From positions 1 through 11,942 of the forward strand of contig DATJQF010000041.1 of the NCBI GenBank assembly GCA_035505995.1: a DNA stretch of 11,942 bases, in the 5' to 3' direction. Of this stretch, positions 1 through 8,176 are shown piece by piece. The position numbers were made by a program, and so were the translations under genes. The DNA is from DATJQF01 sp035505995. Its GTDB lineage: Bacteria; Bacteroidota; Bacteroidia; Bacteroidales; FEN-979. Below the pieces are notes generated by a model. The model made no database searches, was not told the origin of the DNA, and saw only the letters and a list, made by a program, of their open reading frames with translations. Positions within the stretch are counted from its first letter, which is position 1. Each line of letters starts with the position of its first letter.

Positions 1-1
1 T

Positions 2-23
2 GTGAAGTTAGCCGGCACTTCAC
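2..23. repeat. Perfect inverted repeat, 7-bp arms
   Basis: The arms GTGAAGT (2-8) and ACTTCAC (17-23) are exact reverse complements around an 8-base loop that itself contains the palindrome GCCGGC (11-16). The element is 13 bases from a second hairpin at 37-51. The sequence shows the palindrome directly; its role (dispersed repeat unit, transcript 3' end or protein-binding site) is unknown. Confidence 0.5.
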
Positions 24-36
24 CTTACTAATGTCG

Positions 37-51
37 GACCCCTCCGGGGTC
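37..51. repeat. Compact GC-rich hairpin, 6-bp arms
   Basis: The arms GACCCC (37-42) and GGGGTC (46-51) are exact reverse complements around a 3-base loop, giving a tight GC-rich stem on either strand. A further GGGTC follows at 55-59. From memory, CCCC-GGA-GGGG hairpins of this kind recur between genes in Bacteroidota genomes, so this may be one copy of a dispersed palindromic repeat. Only one copy is visible here. It lies about 50 bases after the pbpC stop, so it could also protect or end that transcript, but no U-tract follows. Confidence 0.5.
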
Positions 52-101
52 AAAGGGTCATTGCCAGATAACACTTTTACCATATCAAAGAAAACACCTA
101 A

Positions 102-2489
102 TTATTTCCTGAGGATCTCGAAATGCACTACGAGCGTTTCGCCGTTCCCGTCCACCAGGGTGAGCGTATGCTCTCCGCGGGAAGGCGACAGCGCCATCTG
201 GTGCACCTGCGTGGTGGAGCCGACATAGGTTTCGTCCAGGTGCCAGTAGACCGCGATAGAAGGATCCCGGTGTGCCACCTTGAATACCAGGCTGCCGGGC
301 TTGCCGTCGAGATCCACCGGCAGGTACAGCACGCTGTTATTCCTCGGGTAGATCATTTCCATGGACCTGCCCTGGTTCTCGGGGATACAGCCGGGACGAT
401 AAGGCGGAAGGACCCGGTAAAACGGGTTCTTGTTGCGGAAATACCATTCCATCACCGGAGGCAGCACGAACCAGGATACCGTGACTATGTTTTCGGGGGA
501 TTCACAGGAAGAATTGACCTGGTATTTTCCGCTCCGGTCGAGATGCACCAGAAAGTGATAGGGACAGGGCCCGGTGTTGGCTCCCGCCTTCTGCACCCAC
601 ATCGTATCAATCGAATCACATGCCGGGGAGGCCCGGTACCCGCTGTACCGGCAAACCGGGATGCGGATCATGGCGGAATCCGGCTCGGTGAACCAATCGG
701 TGTGAGGAAGGATCTTGAAAATATCAAACAGCATCGGGGCCGCCGCCGAGATCCCTGTCAGCCCCGGCCTGCCTTCCCCGGAAGCATTGCCGGCCCATAC
801 CGCCACGACATACCCGGGTGTTACCCCGATGGCCCAGGCATCGCGGTTGCCGAAGCTGGTGCCGGTCTTCCAGGCGATCTTCTCCGACGAGGCGAATCGC
901 TGCCACTGCTCATCCTCGTCCGGCCGCGACACCTCCACCATGGCTTCAAAGGTCAGCCAGATGGAAGCGGCGTCGAGCCAGGACGCGACCCCGCTCAACT
1001 GGGCAGACCGTTCCGGTTCTTCCCCGAGGTACACAGGGGGATGAAAATCACGACGGTCGTATTTCCCTCCGGTGGCAGCATACCGGTTCAAGGTTCTCGC
1101 CATAGATGCATAAATGCCCGCCAGATCCCAGAGGTTGGCCTCGGCCCCGCCCAGGATGATCGACAGCCCGTAGTGGTCGGCCGGCTGATCAAGCGTCGTC
1201 ATCCCGAGCTTCCGGAGGAGTCCGTAGAACTGCTCATACCCGTAGCTTTGCAGCATCTTAACCGCAGGGATGTTGAGACTTCTTGATAAGGCCCTTTTTG
1301 CCGGAACCGCCCCGTCATAGGTCAGGTTATAGTTTTGCGGAACGAACCCGGCGATCTGGGTGGGGACATCGGGGACCAGCGTGTTAGGGAGAAGCAGTCC
1401 GTCATTCAGCATGGCTGCATACAGGAAGGGCTTCAGGATGCTTCCCGTGCTGCGGGGGGAAACGATGATGTCGACATCATTCCCGTGAAGCTTCTCATCG
1501 GGAGCGGGCAGGTTGCCTGCATACGCCAGCACTTTTCCCGATGGCACCTCCAGCACCAGGGCAGCTGCATTGAAGATCTGGTTGGCATTCAACGGGAGCG
1601 CATGCAGCGAAAGGATACCGGATACCCGTTGCTGCAGCGAGAGATCGAGGGACGTCCTGACCGTCTTCCCCTCCCCGCCTTCCCGGATCGCGCGGTCCAG
1701 GAGATGAGGGGCATTCCTCGGAAGCGGGTAGGGCCGGTTGGGCAGGGATTCGGATTTGGCCAGTTCGCAGGTGGCGATATCGATGATCCCGCGAAGGAAC
1801 AGGAGGTCCAGCAGGGCATTCCTTTTTGCCAGCAGACCGGCCGGGTTCCTTCCCGGGTAGATCAGTCCCGGGCTGTTCGGCAGGACGGCCAGCGTGGCGG
1901 CCTCCGCCCAGGAGAGACGGGAAGAGGGAATACCGAAATACCTCCAAGAAGCCGCTTCCAGCCCCACCACGTTTCCCCCGAAAGGAGCATGGGAGGCATA
2001 GAGCCGCAGGATATCCGATTTGGAATGGGTCAGCTCCAGCCGCACCGCCAGGACGATCTCCGCCAGCTTCTCCCAGTAGGTCCTGGGCCGGTTCTTCCGG
2101 GCCAGCCGGATCACCTGCATGGTGAGGGTGGAACCGCCGCTTACGATCCGGCCGCTTTTAAGGTTCAGCCTCAGTGCCCGTGCGATGGCTACCGGGTTGA
2201 ACCCCGGGTGCCACCGGAAATACCGGTCCTCATACTGCACGATGGCGGCAGCAAATTTGGCAGGCACCGAGTCGCTTTCCGGGAAGCGCCACTGGCCGTC
2301 GGACGCCAGCTTCGCCTCCAGCAATTTTCCGTCGTGATCCAGCAGGACGGTTGAGGCGGGATCCCTGAAAAGCCGGGAGGGGAGGATCAGCAGGAAGGCG
2401 ATGCATACAGCCCCGACCGGCAGGATCCACCAGAACCTCCGCAGAAGCTCAGCCGCGCTTCTTATTTTGCCGGGCCGACCTGCACCCAT
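102..2489 (-). CDS. pbpC: Penicillin-binding protein 1C (bifunctional peptidoglycan synthase)
   Basis: A 795-residue class A penicillin-binding protein that polymerises lipid II into glycan strands and crosslinks the stem peptides, anchored in the inner membrane facing the periplasm. One membrane segment lies at about 19-37. The GT51 domain has the EDRYFRWHPG motif (catalytic Glu87), GGSTLTMQ (118-125) and a third motif around Glu144-Glu152. The transpeptidase domain has Ser350-x-x-Lys353, SLN (404-406) and KTGT (541-544), so both activities look intact. The tail from about 695 matches the C-terminal domain typical of PBP1C, and five cysteines lie between 613 and 701, possibly in disulfides. 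The ATG at 2489 lies inside the end of the macroglobulin gene (28-base overlap) with no Shine-Dalgarno sequence; it is the only ATG ahead of the membrane segment. The overlap suggests co-transcription and coupled translation. Pairing with a macroglobulin gene is the known context of pbpC. Confidence 0.95.
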   Translation of the reverse strand: MGAGRPGKIRSAAELLRRFWWILPVGAVCIAFLLILPSRLFRDPASTVLLDHDGKLLEAKLASDGQWRFPESDSVPAKFAAAIVQYEDRYFRWHPGFNPVAIARALRLNLKSGRIVSGGSTLTMQVIRLARKNRPRTYWEKLAEIVLAVRLELTHSKSDILRLYASHAPFGGNVVGLEAASWRYFGIPSSRLSWAEAATLAVLPNSPGLIYPGRNPAGLLAKRNALLDLLFLRGIIDIATCELAKSESLPNRPYPLPRNAPHLLDRAIREGGEGKTVRTSLDLSLQQRVSGILSLHALPLNANQIFNAAALVLEVPSGKVLAYAGNLPAPDEKLHGNDVDIIVSPRSTGSILKPFLYAAMLNDGLLLPNTLVPDVPTQIAGFVPQNYNLTYDGAVPAKRALSRSLNIPAVKMLQSYGYEQFYGLLRKLGMTTLDQPADHYGLSIILGGAEANLWDLAGIYASMARTLNRYAATGGKYDRRDFHPPVYLGEEPERSAQLSGVASWLDAASIWLTFEAMVEVSRPDEDEQWQRFASSEKIAWKTGTSFGNRDAWAIGVTPGYVVAVWAGNASGEGRPGLTGISAAAPMLFDIFKILPHTDWFTEPDSAMIRIPVCRYSGYRASPACDSIDTMWVQKAGANTGPCPYHFLVHLDRSGKYQVNSSCESPENIVTVSWFVLPPVMEWYFRNKNPFYRVLPPYRPGCIPENQGRSMEMIYPRNNSVLYLPVDLDGKPGSLVFKVAHRDPSIAVYWHLDETYVGSTTQVHQMALSPSRGEHTLTLVDGNGETLVVHFEILRK

Positions 2490-5400
2490 TTTCCAGCTTC
2501 CCGTGCATTGATGGTGTGATCATACATGGCCTCGCACTGAACAGCCGGCAGGTAGAACCTTCCGGGATAGGTCGCAACCAGCATGACCCCGTAGGTCACT
2601 GACCGGTTCGGCATGAGGTCAAAGAAAGTGTTGACCCGGTCGTCGCGGATATCCTGCCAGGTAAATCCGGAAGAAGAAGTGCCTGCCTGCGCATACGCAC
2701 TCATCCTTGCATTCAGGATCTCCCATCCGGACGGGAAGACCTCGCTCAACGCCAGGTGGTAATAGATCCCGCGCAATCCCGGGTTGGAGACGGTCACTTG
2801 GGCGATAAAATTGGTCCCCTGGGGCAATTGGGTGATATCGACAGGCTTTCCGTCGGTGGTTGTATACTTTACCTGAAGTTTCAGGTCGTTCGAGGCAGAG
2901 CTTTCGGTTCCTCCGGCAGGGGTCCCGTGCACGATCAGCCGGGCAAAAAGCGGACCTTCCGATTTGTTGGTCACTTCCAGCGATCCCGGCTGATCCACCA
3001 GTTTGCTTTCGGTTTTTACCTGGATAAAGGGCTTATCCGTTTTACCCGATATCACGGCACCAGAATTAAAATGATAGGTAGCGTCTACGCCCTTCATCCC
3101 TCCTCCGCCGGTGTACAGGGAAGCAGCGAGCAGGGCGAACGCCGTGGATTGGGTACTGTACCAGTTTTCCGAACAAAGCTCCGCCGAAATATCCTGGATC
3201 AATGGCGCCGCTTTGGTCTTCTGGTTCATCAGGCACAGCACTTCGGCAATGATGGCCTTGTCGCGCAGGTCCGACCCGAAGGTATAGTAATCATCGCGGT
3301 ATGGGGTCACCGAAGGGGAGGCCTGCCCGGTCAGCGATTGCGCGGTTTCCGGCTTGCCGGCCAGTTGGTAGGCGCCGGCCAGCATCCAGCGGGCAATGTT
3401 CGAAAGCCCCCTGAACTCGAGCAGCTTGTTCATGGCGCTCAGCTCCGGGGATCCTGCCAGCGCCAGGGTAAAGAGACGGTACGCCTGGGCCAGGTCATCG
3501 TTATACCAGCTCCGGTTGAAGGTCCACGAAACTGCTTTCTCCTGTTGAAAGGTCTTCCATTCCGGCAACAACCCCACCGGGAGCACATATCCCTGTTTCT
3601 GCGCTTCCAGCATGAAATGACCGGCATAGCTGGTCGCCCAGTCATCGGGGTAGGAACCTCCCGCCCAGAGGGACAACCCCCCGTTCGACACCTGGAAAGC
3701 CTTCATGCGATGTAGCGCTTCCTTCACGTTGCGGTCGATCTTCTCGAGCGAGGCAGAAGAAAGCTCGACAAAGTTCCTGAGATAAAGCTGCGGGAAGGAA
3801 GAAGAAGTGACCTGCTCGAGGCATCCGTAGGGATAATCGATCAGGTAAGCCAGGCGTTTTTCCAGGTTCATGGACGGGACCGAAGAAAGCTCCAGCGTGC
3901 CGCTGTTGGTCCCTTCCATTCCGGCAGGCTTGAACGGGAGATCCCAGGATCCTCCGGCGGGGATCGATTTTGAGTAAACATCGGTTACCGGAGGATTTGG
4001 ATTGCGGATACCGATCTCCAGGTCCTCGTCCGCCGTCTCATTGCCACAAACCGCATGAATGCTGATCTTTCCGACTCCGGTCACCTCTTTTACATTCAGC
4101 CGGAAGAGAACGAGCTGATCCCCTGTCGCCTGGAAGGTCAGGGACCGGGAGGTTTCACCTTCGGAGGTGAAATGATCATCCGGATGGATCGTGACCGTCA
4201 CATTCCGGATATTCTTTTCCATGGCAAACACGGAAACCGGCAGGCTGACGGATTCTCCCGGTCCCAGCACGCGCGGCAGCGTGCCCAGTACCATCAACGG
4301 CTTCCTGACAAAGGCTGTCTTCTCCGCCGAGCCGTAGGCGCCATTCATCCCGGCGACGACCATCACCCGGACCGATCCGATATATTGCGGCAGCGTGAAG
4401 GTATGTGTGGCGGTGGCTCCTTTTTTCAGTTCGAAGGGTCCCAGGAAACGTACCATGGGTTTAAACCGGTTTGCTTTGAGGCTTCCCTTGATCTGGCCTT
4501 CGAGGTCGCCCCCGATGCTGAGGATCCGTTGCAGGTCCCCGCTGAAAGCGCCCATCACCAGGTCGAACAGGTCCCAGGTTTTCACGCCCAGTGCTTCCTT
4601 CGCGTTGAAGCTGTTCCAGGGATCCGGGGTCTTGAACCGGGTCAGGTCCAGCAGGCCTTCATCCACGACTGCCAGCGTATAGGTCATGGGCCTGCCCCGG
4701 GCTTCCCTGACGGTAATCGTGGCGGGCTTCCCGGGAACCAGCACCTCTTTCAAGCCCAGCTCCGGTTTGAGAAGGGAACCGGGGTTGTCCACCCGGACGG
4801 GGATCACGCCGTACAGGCGGATCGGCAGGTCGTTCTTTGTCTGGGAATGCGGTTGCAGCAGGGTGACAAAAGCATAGCAATTCGGAGACATTTCCGCGGT
4901 GGTCTCGAAAGTGAGGTCCGTCGATTTTTCCGTAGTCGGGACCCAGAAAGACCGCAGCACCCTGGAACCGTTTTCAATGGTAACGAGAGCACGTCCTCCT
5001 GATGAAGTCGGGATGGTCATCCGGACCTTGTCGCCTACTTTATAGCTTTCCTTGTCGGAGGTGAAGGTCAGCATCACCGCTCCCTGCTTTTCCTTGCCCG
5101 GCATCCGGAAATACCCTTCCCAGTCGAGATACACCACCTTGGCGGCCGAATGACCCGAGCTGCGGTCGGTCACCTTCACCAGGTACCGGCCCCAATCCTC
5201 ATCCTGGACCGTGAAGGTGTACTGGCCTCTTCCCTGTTGGGTAAAAATCGTGCCCGAGTCCACCGGTTGCGCATACGACATGCCGATGAAGTCGGCCGAG
5301 GATCCGGCTTCGGTATCGTCCCACCACCATTGCCATCCCAGCTTCAGGATTTCCACCTTTATGCGGTGGGAAGCAACGATCAGCTTACCGTCGGCGTCCA

Positions 5401-8029
5401 CATTCACTACCTCGATGGTTTGAGGATGCCCGGTAAAGAGGATATGGCTGAACCGTTCCGGTTCGGGAACTTTCAACCCCACGTAAGAACTGAACGGGTA
5501 ATAGGGAAGCGAATACCGGTCGATGCTGAAATCTCCGCCCTCTTCATAGACCATGGTCTCGAAGTTGGCCGTCAGCAAGCCCGGCGCCACGTGCGTCAGA
5601 TGGATCTGCGGCGTGAACGTGGCCGCACCCTCCTCATTCAGCTTGCCGGTAAAGACATTGATATTCTCTGAGGCAAATCCGAGGCCGGGGTTGTCAAATA
5701 CATAGCCGGGATAGCCGTTGAATGCCCCGGTCATCCGGGTCAGGGTCAGGTTCACCACGGCCTTCAGGTTCCGGGCCACCGCGCCGGTCAGCCAGCTCGA
5801 CTGCAGGGTGACGGGTCGTATCTTATCGCGGACCAGCTTATCCGATTTGAAATCCAGCGTGATCTTCAGCCGGTTCGGCTTGACTGCCTCGATCTTCAGG
5901 GTTTTCTGGAATTCTGCCGAGCCCACCTGGACCTTTGCCAGCCAGTTGCCGGTGGGAGCGTCACGGTCGGTAGCCGTGCTGAAGTTGTAAAAGCCGTTCA
6001 GGGATTGGGTCCTTATGATCCGGTTCACCAGCTGCCCCTGGGGATTATACAGCTGGAAGCTCACCGGGTGTTCTGGAGGAAGGAGATGGGATTTGTCTTC
6101 CAGGATGAAGGTCAGGTACAGCGAATCTCCCGGTCGCCACACGCCTCTTTCACCATAGATGAATCCCTTGATCCCCTTTTGCACCGGCTGCCCGCTCACA
6201 TCGAACATGCTCAGCGATAAAGCCGTTCCGTCCCCCAACCGGAGATAACCCGTCTGCTTTTCTTTTCTTGCAATGGCGACAAATGGTTTTTTCAGGGAAG
6301 TCAGGACGGCCACCCCGTCGCCGTTGGTGTACCCTTCGGTCATTTTCTGCAGCTGGAAGTTGTACAGCTCGATCTTGGCCCCGATGACCGGCCGGGTGGT
6401 GATGAGATCGGTCACAAAGATGTTGTATTTCCCATCATCGCCCGCCTTTGCCAGGATCCCGAGGTCGGAAGCCAGCACATTCCGGGACACCGATTTGTTG
6501 AAATAGTAGGAAGCTTTGCAGGGATCTTCCCGCTCCTCCCATTTGTAGTTGTCCCAGTCCTCGTCGCGGTAATTATCTTCCTCGTAGCTGCTGTAATAGG
6601 ACCAGTTTTTTTCATTCTCCGCTTCCGGGTCCGACTGTACGGTCAGATCTCCCGAGAGATCTCCGGAGCCACCGGAACCTGCACAGGGGAGCACGGAATA
6701 TTTCTTTTTAAAATTCAGGGAAATCGTATACATAGCCCCGGGATCGGCCTTGATCAGGTCGCTCAGGTCGATCGAGAACCGGTTCCACTGACCGTAGTCC
6801 ACCACTCCTTTCAGGGGGATCGTTTTCAGGAGCACGACGCGCCCGACCCGGTACAATTCATTCTGCTGGTCCAGCTCGTTCACCTGGAGGAACTGCAGGA
6901 TATTCTTTTCGAAGATCCGGATCACTTTGATATCAACTGCCCGGAGATTTACCGCATCGAAGGGCAGCAGCCAGCCGTTGGTGCTGGGCATGATCACGCC
7001 GTTGCCCACGAACCGAACATTCGGCTTGGTGCTGATCACCGGGATCTCCCGGGTGACTATCTGTCCCAGTCTCTTCCCCGAATAATTCCGGATCGCCTCA
7101 TCCAGGGTGACACGGACTTTTTCCGAATTCAGGTCCGGCGGGTAGATCCTGAGCTCGTTATCCTCAATCGAATACCGGAGGTCGATCCGGTTGCCCACCC
7201 GGATCAACCCTGCCAGGTGCTGGTCCGGCTGGAGCGGATCCGAGAACCGGACCAGGATGTATTGTTCGGTTTCCTGGACCGTACTGATCTCCAGGCACGA
7301 GAAATCTCCCAGGGCCGGGATCTCCACTTTCATCGATCCGTCCTTCTCCGCCCCGATCGGACCGCCTTTCCACTCCAGGCTGACGGAGCCGGCGCTCTCT
7401 CCGCGCACGATGGAATCCACGCGGAACATATGCAGATGGTTCTTGCCGTCATGGCTCCAGGAAACGGAAAGCTTCCTGCCGTCCTGCCCGGCTGTCAGCA
7501 TCTCTTCCACCCGGGCATCTTCCGCCACATCGGACGTGCGGAGCGTACCGTACAGGTATTCTTTCGAAAGGTTGGCGCGGCTGTATGCCTTATGATTCTC
7601 CGCCTTCACTTCGTATTCCATGGCCATGGTCCGGAACCCGAATTCGAAGGTTTTTAATGAATCCGGCACCCGGATCAACCGGGAGAGATAAAATCGGCCC
7701 CGGTAGATCTGGTGCGGAGGGAGCTTGGCATCCGGCCGGAACTCGATCGTCCGGTTATCGATCCAGTAAGCCTTCCCGGATATGCCGGGAGAGAACGAAA
7801 ATAATTCCTTGTCCTCGGTCATCCGGAACATCGAAGAATCGGCATAATCCTGGTTCAGGCGGATGCGGATCGGCGACTCGCAGGAGAGGATCCCGGAGGT
7901 AAACGCCTGGATATAGGTGCGAAAAGCAGGATTGACGGGCTTTACCTGACGACGGCAGGAGGTCATGGCCAGGCAGCACATCCCGGCAGCAAGTAGGATC
8001 ATTAGTAAAAAGCGGTAATTTTTTTTCAT
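2462..8029 (-). CDS. Alpha-2-macroglobulin family lipoprotein (YfhM/ECAM-like)
   Basis: A protein of about 1855 residues, longer than E. coli YfhM. The family traps proteases in the periplasm: cleavage of a bait region exposes a thioester that bonds to the attacker. I chose the ATG at 8029 because it is followed directly by a lipoprotein-type signal peptide (MKKNYRFLLMILLAAG, then MTSC with Cys25 as the likely lipidated residue); the frame extends upstream only to a TTG. In order: an N-terminal MG1-like domain; a Cys-bounded acidic aromatic insert (449-504); an MG domain with ERGVWRPGD (about 627-635); an A2M_N_2-like region (about 1000-1065) with ALVTIENGS; VVDEGLLDL near 1115; the central A2M domain near 1190-1240; the thioester motif CLEQ (Cys1403-Gln1406) opening a helical domain to about 1645; and a beta-rich C-terminal part. 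Arg follows Cys25, unlike acidic surface-export signals, so a periplasmic location is likelier. First gene of the operon with pbpC. Confidence 0.93.
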   Translation of the reverse strand: MKKNYRFLLMILLAAGMCCLAMTSCRRQVKPVNPAFRTYIQAFTSGILSCESPIRIRLNQDYADSSMFRMTEDKELFSFSPGISGKAYWIDNRTIEFRPDAKLPPHQIYRGRFYLSRLIRVPDSLKTFEFGFRTMAMEYEVKAENHKAYSRANLSKEYLYGTLRTSDVAEDARVEEMLTAGQDGRKLSVSWSHDGKNHLHMFRVDSIVRGESAGSVSLEWKGGPIGAEKDGSMKVEIPALGDFSCLEISTVQETEQYILVRFSDPLQPDQHLAGLIRVGNRIDLRYSIEDNELRIYPPDLNSEKVRVTLDEAIRNYSGKRLGQIVTREIPVISTKPNVRFVGNGVIMPSTNGWLLPFDAVNLRAVDIKVIRIFEKNILQFLQVNELDQQNELYRVGRVVLLKTIPLKGVVDYGQWNRFSIDLSDLIKADPGAMYTISLNFKKKYSVLPCAGSGGSGDLSGDLTVQSDPEAENEKNWSYYSSYEEDNYRDEDWDNYKWEEREDPCKASYYFNKSVSRNVLASDLGILAKAGDDGKYNIFVTDLITTRPVIGAKIELYNFQLQKMTEGYTNGDGVAVLTSLKKPFVAIARKEKQTGYLRLGDGTALSLSMFDVSGQPVQKGIKGFIYGERGVWRPGDSLYLTFILEDKSHLLPPEHPVSFQLYNPQGQLVNRIIRTQSLNGFYNFSTATDRDAPTGNWLAKVQVGSAEFQKTLKIEAVKPNRLKITLDFKSDKLVRDKIRPVTLQSSWLTGAVARNLKAVVNLTLTRMTGAFNGYPGYVFDNPGLGFASENINVFTGKLNEEGAATFTPQIHLTHVAPGLLTANFETMVYEEGGDFSIDRYSLPYYPFSSYVGLKVPEPERFSHILFTGHPQTIEVVNVDADGKLIVASHRIKVEILKLGWQWWWDDTEAGSSADFIGMSYAQPVDSGTIFTQQGRGQYTFTVQDEDWGRYLVKVTDRSSGHSAAKVVYLDWEGYFRMPGKEKQGAVMLTFTSDKESYKVGDKVRMTIPTSSGGRALVTIENGSRVLRSFWVPTTEKSTDLTFETTAEMSPNCYAFVTLLQPHSQTKNDLPIRLYGVIPVRVDNPGSLLKPELGLKEVLVPGKPATITVREARGRPMTYTLAVVDEGLLDLTRFKTPDPWNSFNAKEALGVKTWDLFDLVMGAFSGDLQRILSIGGDLEGQIKGSLKANRFKPMVRFLGPFELKKGATATHTFTLPQYIGSVRVMVVAGMNGAYGSAEKTAFVRKPLMVLGTLPRVLGPGESVSLPVSVFAMEKNIRNVTVTIHPDDHFTSEGETSRSLTFQATGDQLVLFRLNVKEVTGVGKISIHAVCGNETADEDLEIGIRNPNPPVTDVYSKSIPAGGSWDLPFKPAGMEGTNSGTLELSSVPSMNLEKRLAYLIDYPYGCLEQVTSSSFPQLYLRNFVELSSASLEKIDRNVKEALHRMKAFQVSNGGLSLWAGGSYPDDWATSYAGHFMLEAQKQGYVLPVGLLPEWKTFQQEKAVSWTFNRSWYNDDLAQAYRLFTLALAGSPELSAMNKLLEFRGLSNIARWMLAGAYQLAGKPETAQSLTGQASPSVTPYRDDYYTFGSDLRDKAIIAEVLCLMNQKTKAAPLIQDISAELCSENWYSTQSTAFALLAASLYTGGGGMKGVDATYHFNSGAVISGKTDKPFIQVKTESKLVDQPGSLEVTNKSEGPLFARLIVHGTPAGGTESSASNDLKLQVKYTTTDGKPVDITQLPQGTNFIAQVTVSNPGLRGIYYHLALSEVFPSGWEILNARMSAYAQAGTSSSGFTWQDIRDDRVNTFFDLMPNRSVTYGVMLVATYPGRFYLPAVQCEAMYDHTINAREAGKWVQVGPAK

Positions 8030-8047
8030 AGGAGGGAGATTTATATG

Positions 8048-8055
8048 CAAAGTTT
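8048..8055 (-). promoter_or_regulatory. Possible -7 promoter box for the macroglobulin operon
   Basis: Read on the minus strand this is AAACTTTG, seven of eight bases of the Bacteroidota -7 consensus TAnnTTTG. A GTTT/TTTT-like sequence lies at the expected upstream distance for the -33 TTTG box. The predicted transcript would begin about 10 bases before the ATG at 8029. AT-rich sequence gives such matches by chance, so this is tentative. Confidence 0.3.
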
Positions 8056-8100
8056 ACAATAAATATTCTTTGAAAAACTTTCACCTTTTGAAAAAAAACC

Positions 8101-8127
8101 GATTAATCTGCCGGGGGAAAATTAATC
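8101..8127. repeat. Inverted repeat GATTAAT / ATTAATC between divergent genes
   Basis: GATTAAT (8101-8107) and ATTAATC (8121-8127) are exact reverse complements separated by 13 bases; the left arm with the next base is itself the palindrome GATTAATC. The arm-to-arm spacing of about two helical turns would suit a dimeric regulator, but no regulator gene is nearby and a chance AT-rich repeat cannot be excluded. Confidence 0.35.
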
Positions 8128-8150
8128 CGCCCCGCAGACTGAAATTTTTT

Positions 8151-8158
8151 TATTTTTA
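8151..8158 (+). promoter_or_regulatory. Possible -7 promoter box for recJ
   Basis: TATTTTTA matches the Bacteroidota -7 consensus TAnnTTTG except at the last base. Transcription would begin about 10 bases before the recJ ATG. No -33 TTTG box is seen about 19 bases upstream, where the sequence is GC-rich, so support is weak. Confidence 0.3.
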
Positions 8159-8176
8159 CCAGATAAATAGTATGGG

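Larger units (their letters stand above)
1..101. other. Intergenic region downstream of pbpC
   Basis: This stretch lies beyond the pbpC stop codon and is cut by the window edge. It contains two short perfect inverted repeats, listed separately, and an AT-rich segment (about 62-101) next to the pbpC end. No reading frame here looks real: the short plus-strand frame starting at 31 runs antisense into pbpC. No run of T follows either hairpin on the minus strand, so a classical intrinsic terminator for pbpC is not evident. Confidence 0.7.
8030..8176. other. Divergent promoter region between the macroglobulin operon and recJ
   Basis: A 147-base AT-rich gap between two divergent starts, in contrast with the GC-rich genes around it. 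It holds a weak promoter candidate for each gene and an inverted repeat at 8101-8127. The centre (about 8108-8136) is GC-rich with runs of G and C. No Shine-Dalgarno sequence precedes either start, as expected for Bacteroidota, whose ribosomes favour A-rich leaders; recJ has AGATAAATAG just upstream. Confidence 0.7.

Noticed and set aside
1..24. Resemblance of the reverse complement of the left-edge palindrome to the conserved 16S rRNA phrase CGGCTAACT
   Set aside because: The match is only a few bases long and the surrounding sequence does not continue as rRNA, so it is coincidental.
123..2354. Long plus-strand open frames (for example 123-1286 and 1335-2354) opposite pbpC
   Set aside because: They are antisense to a gene with complete catalytic motifs. 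Their translations are rich in Arg, His, Gly, Pro and Gln with no recognisable domain, the usual product of reading GC-rich codons in the opposite direction.
2756..5671. Plus-strand open frames of 170-320 codons opposite the macroglobulin gene
   Set aside because: Same shadow pattern, with compositional bias and no motifs, and no promoter or AT-rich leader in front of them. The minus-strand gene is well supported over the whole stretch.
8030..8036. GGAGGGA on the plus strand looking like a Shine-Dalgarno sequence
   Set aside because: It is the complement of the pyrimidine-rich leader of the minus-strand gene and lies about 140 bases from the recJ start, so it cannot serve as a ribosome site for either gene.
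8030..8050. Upstream extension of the macroglobulin start to a TTG at 8050
   Set aside because: The ATG at 8029 starts exactly at the Met-Lys-Lys of a typical lipoprotein signal peptide; the extension would add seven residues ahead of it from a rare start codon.
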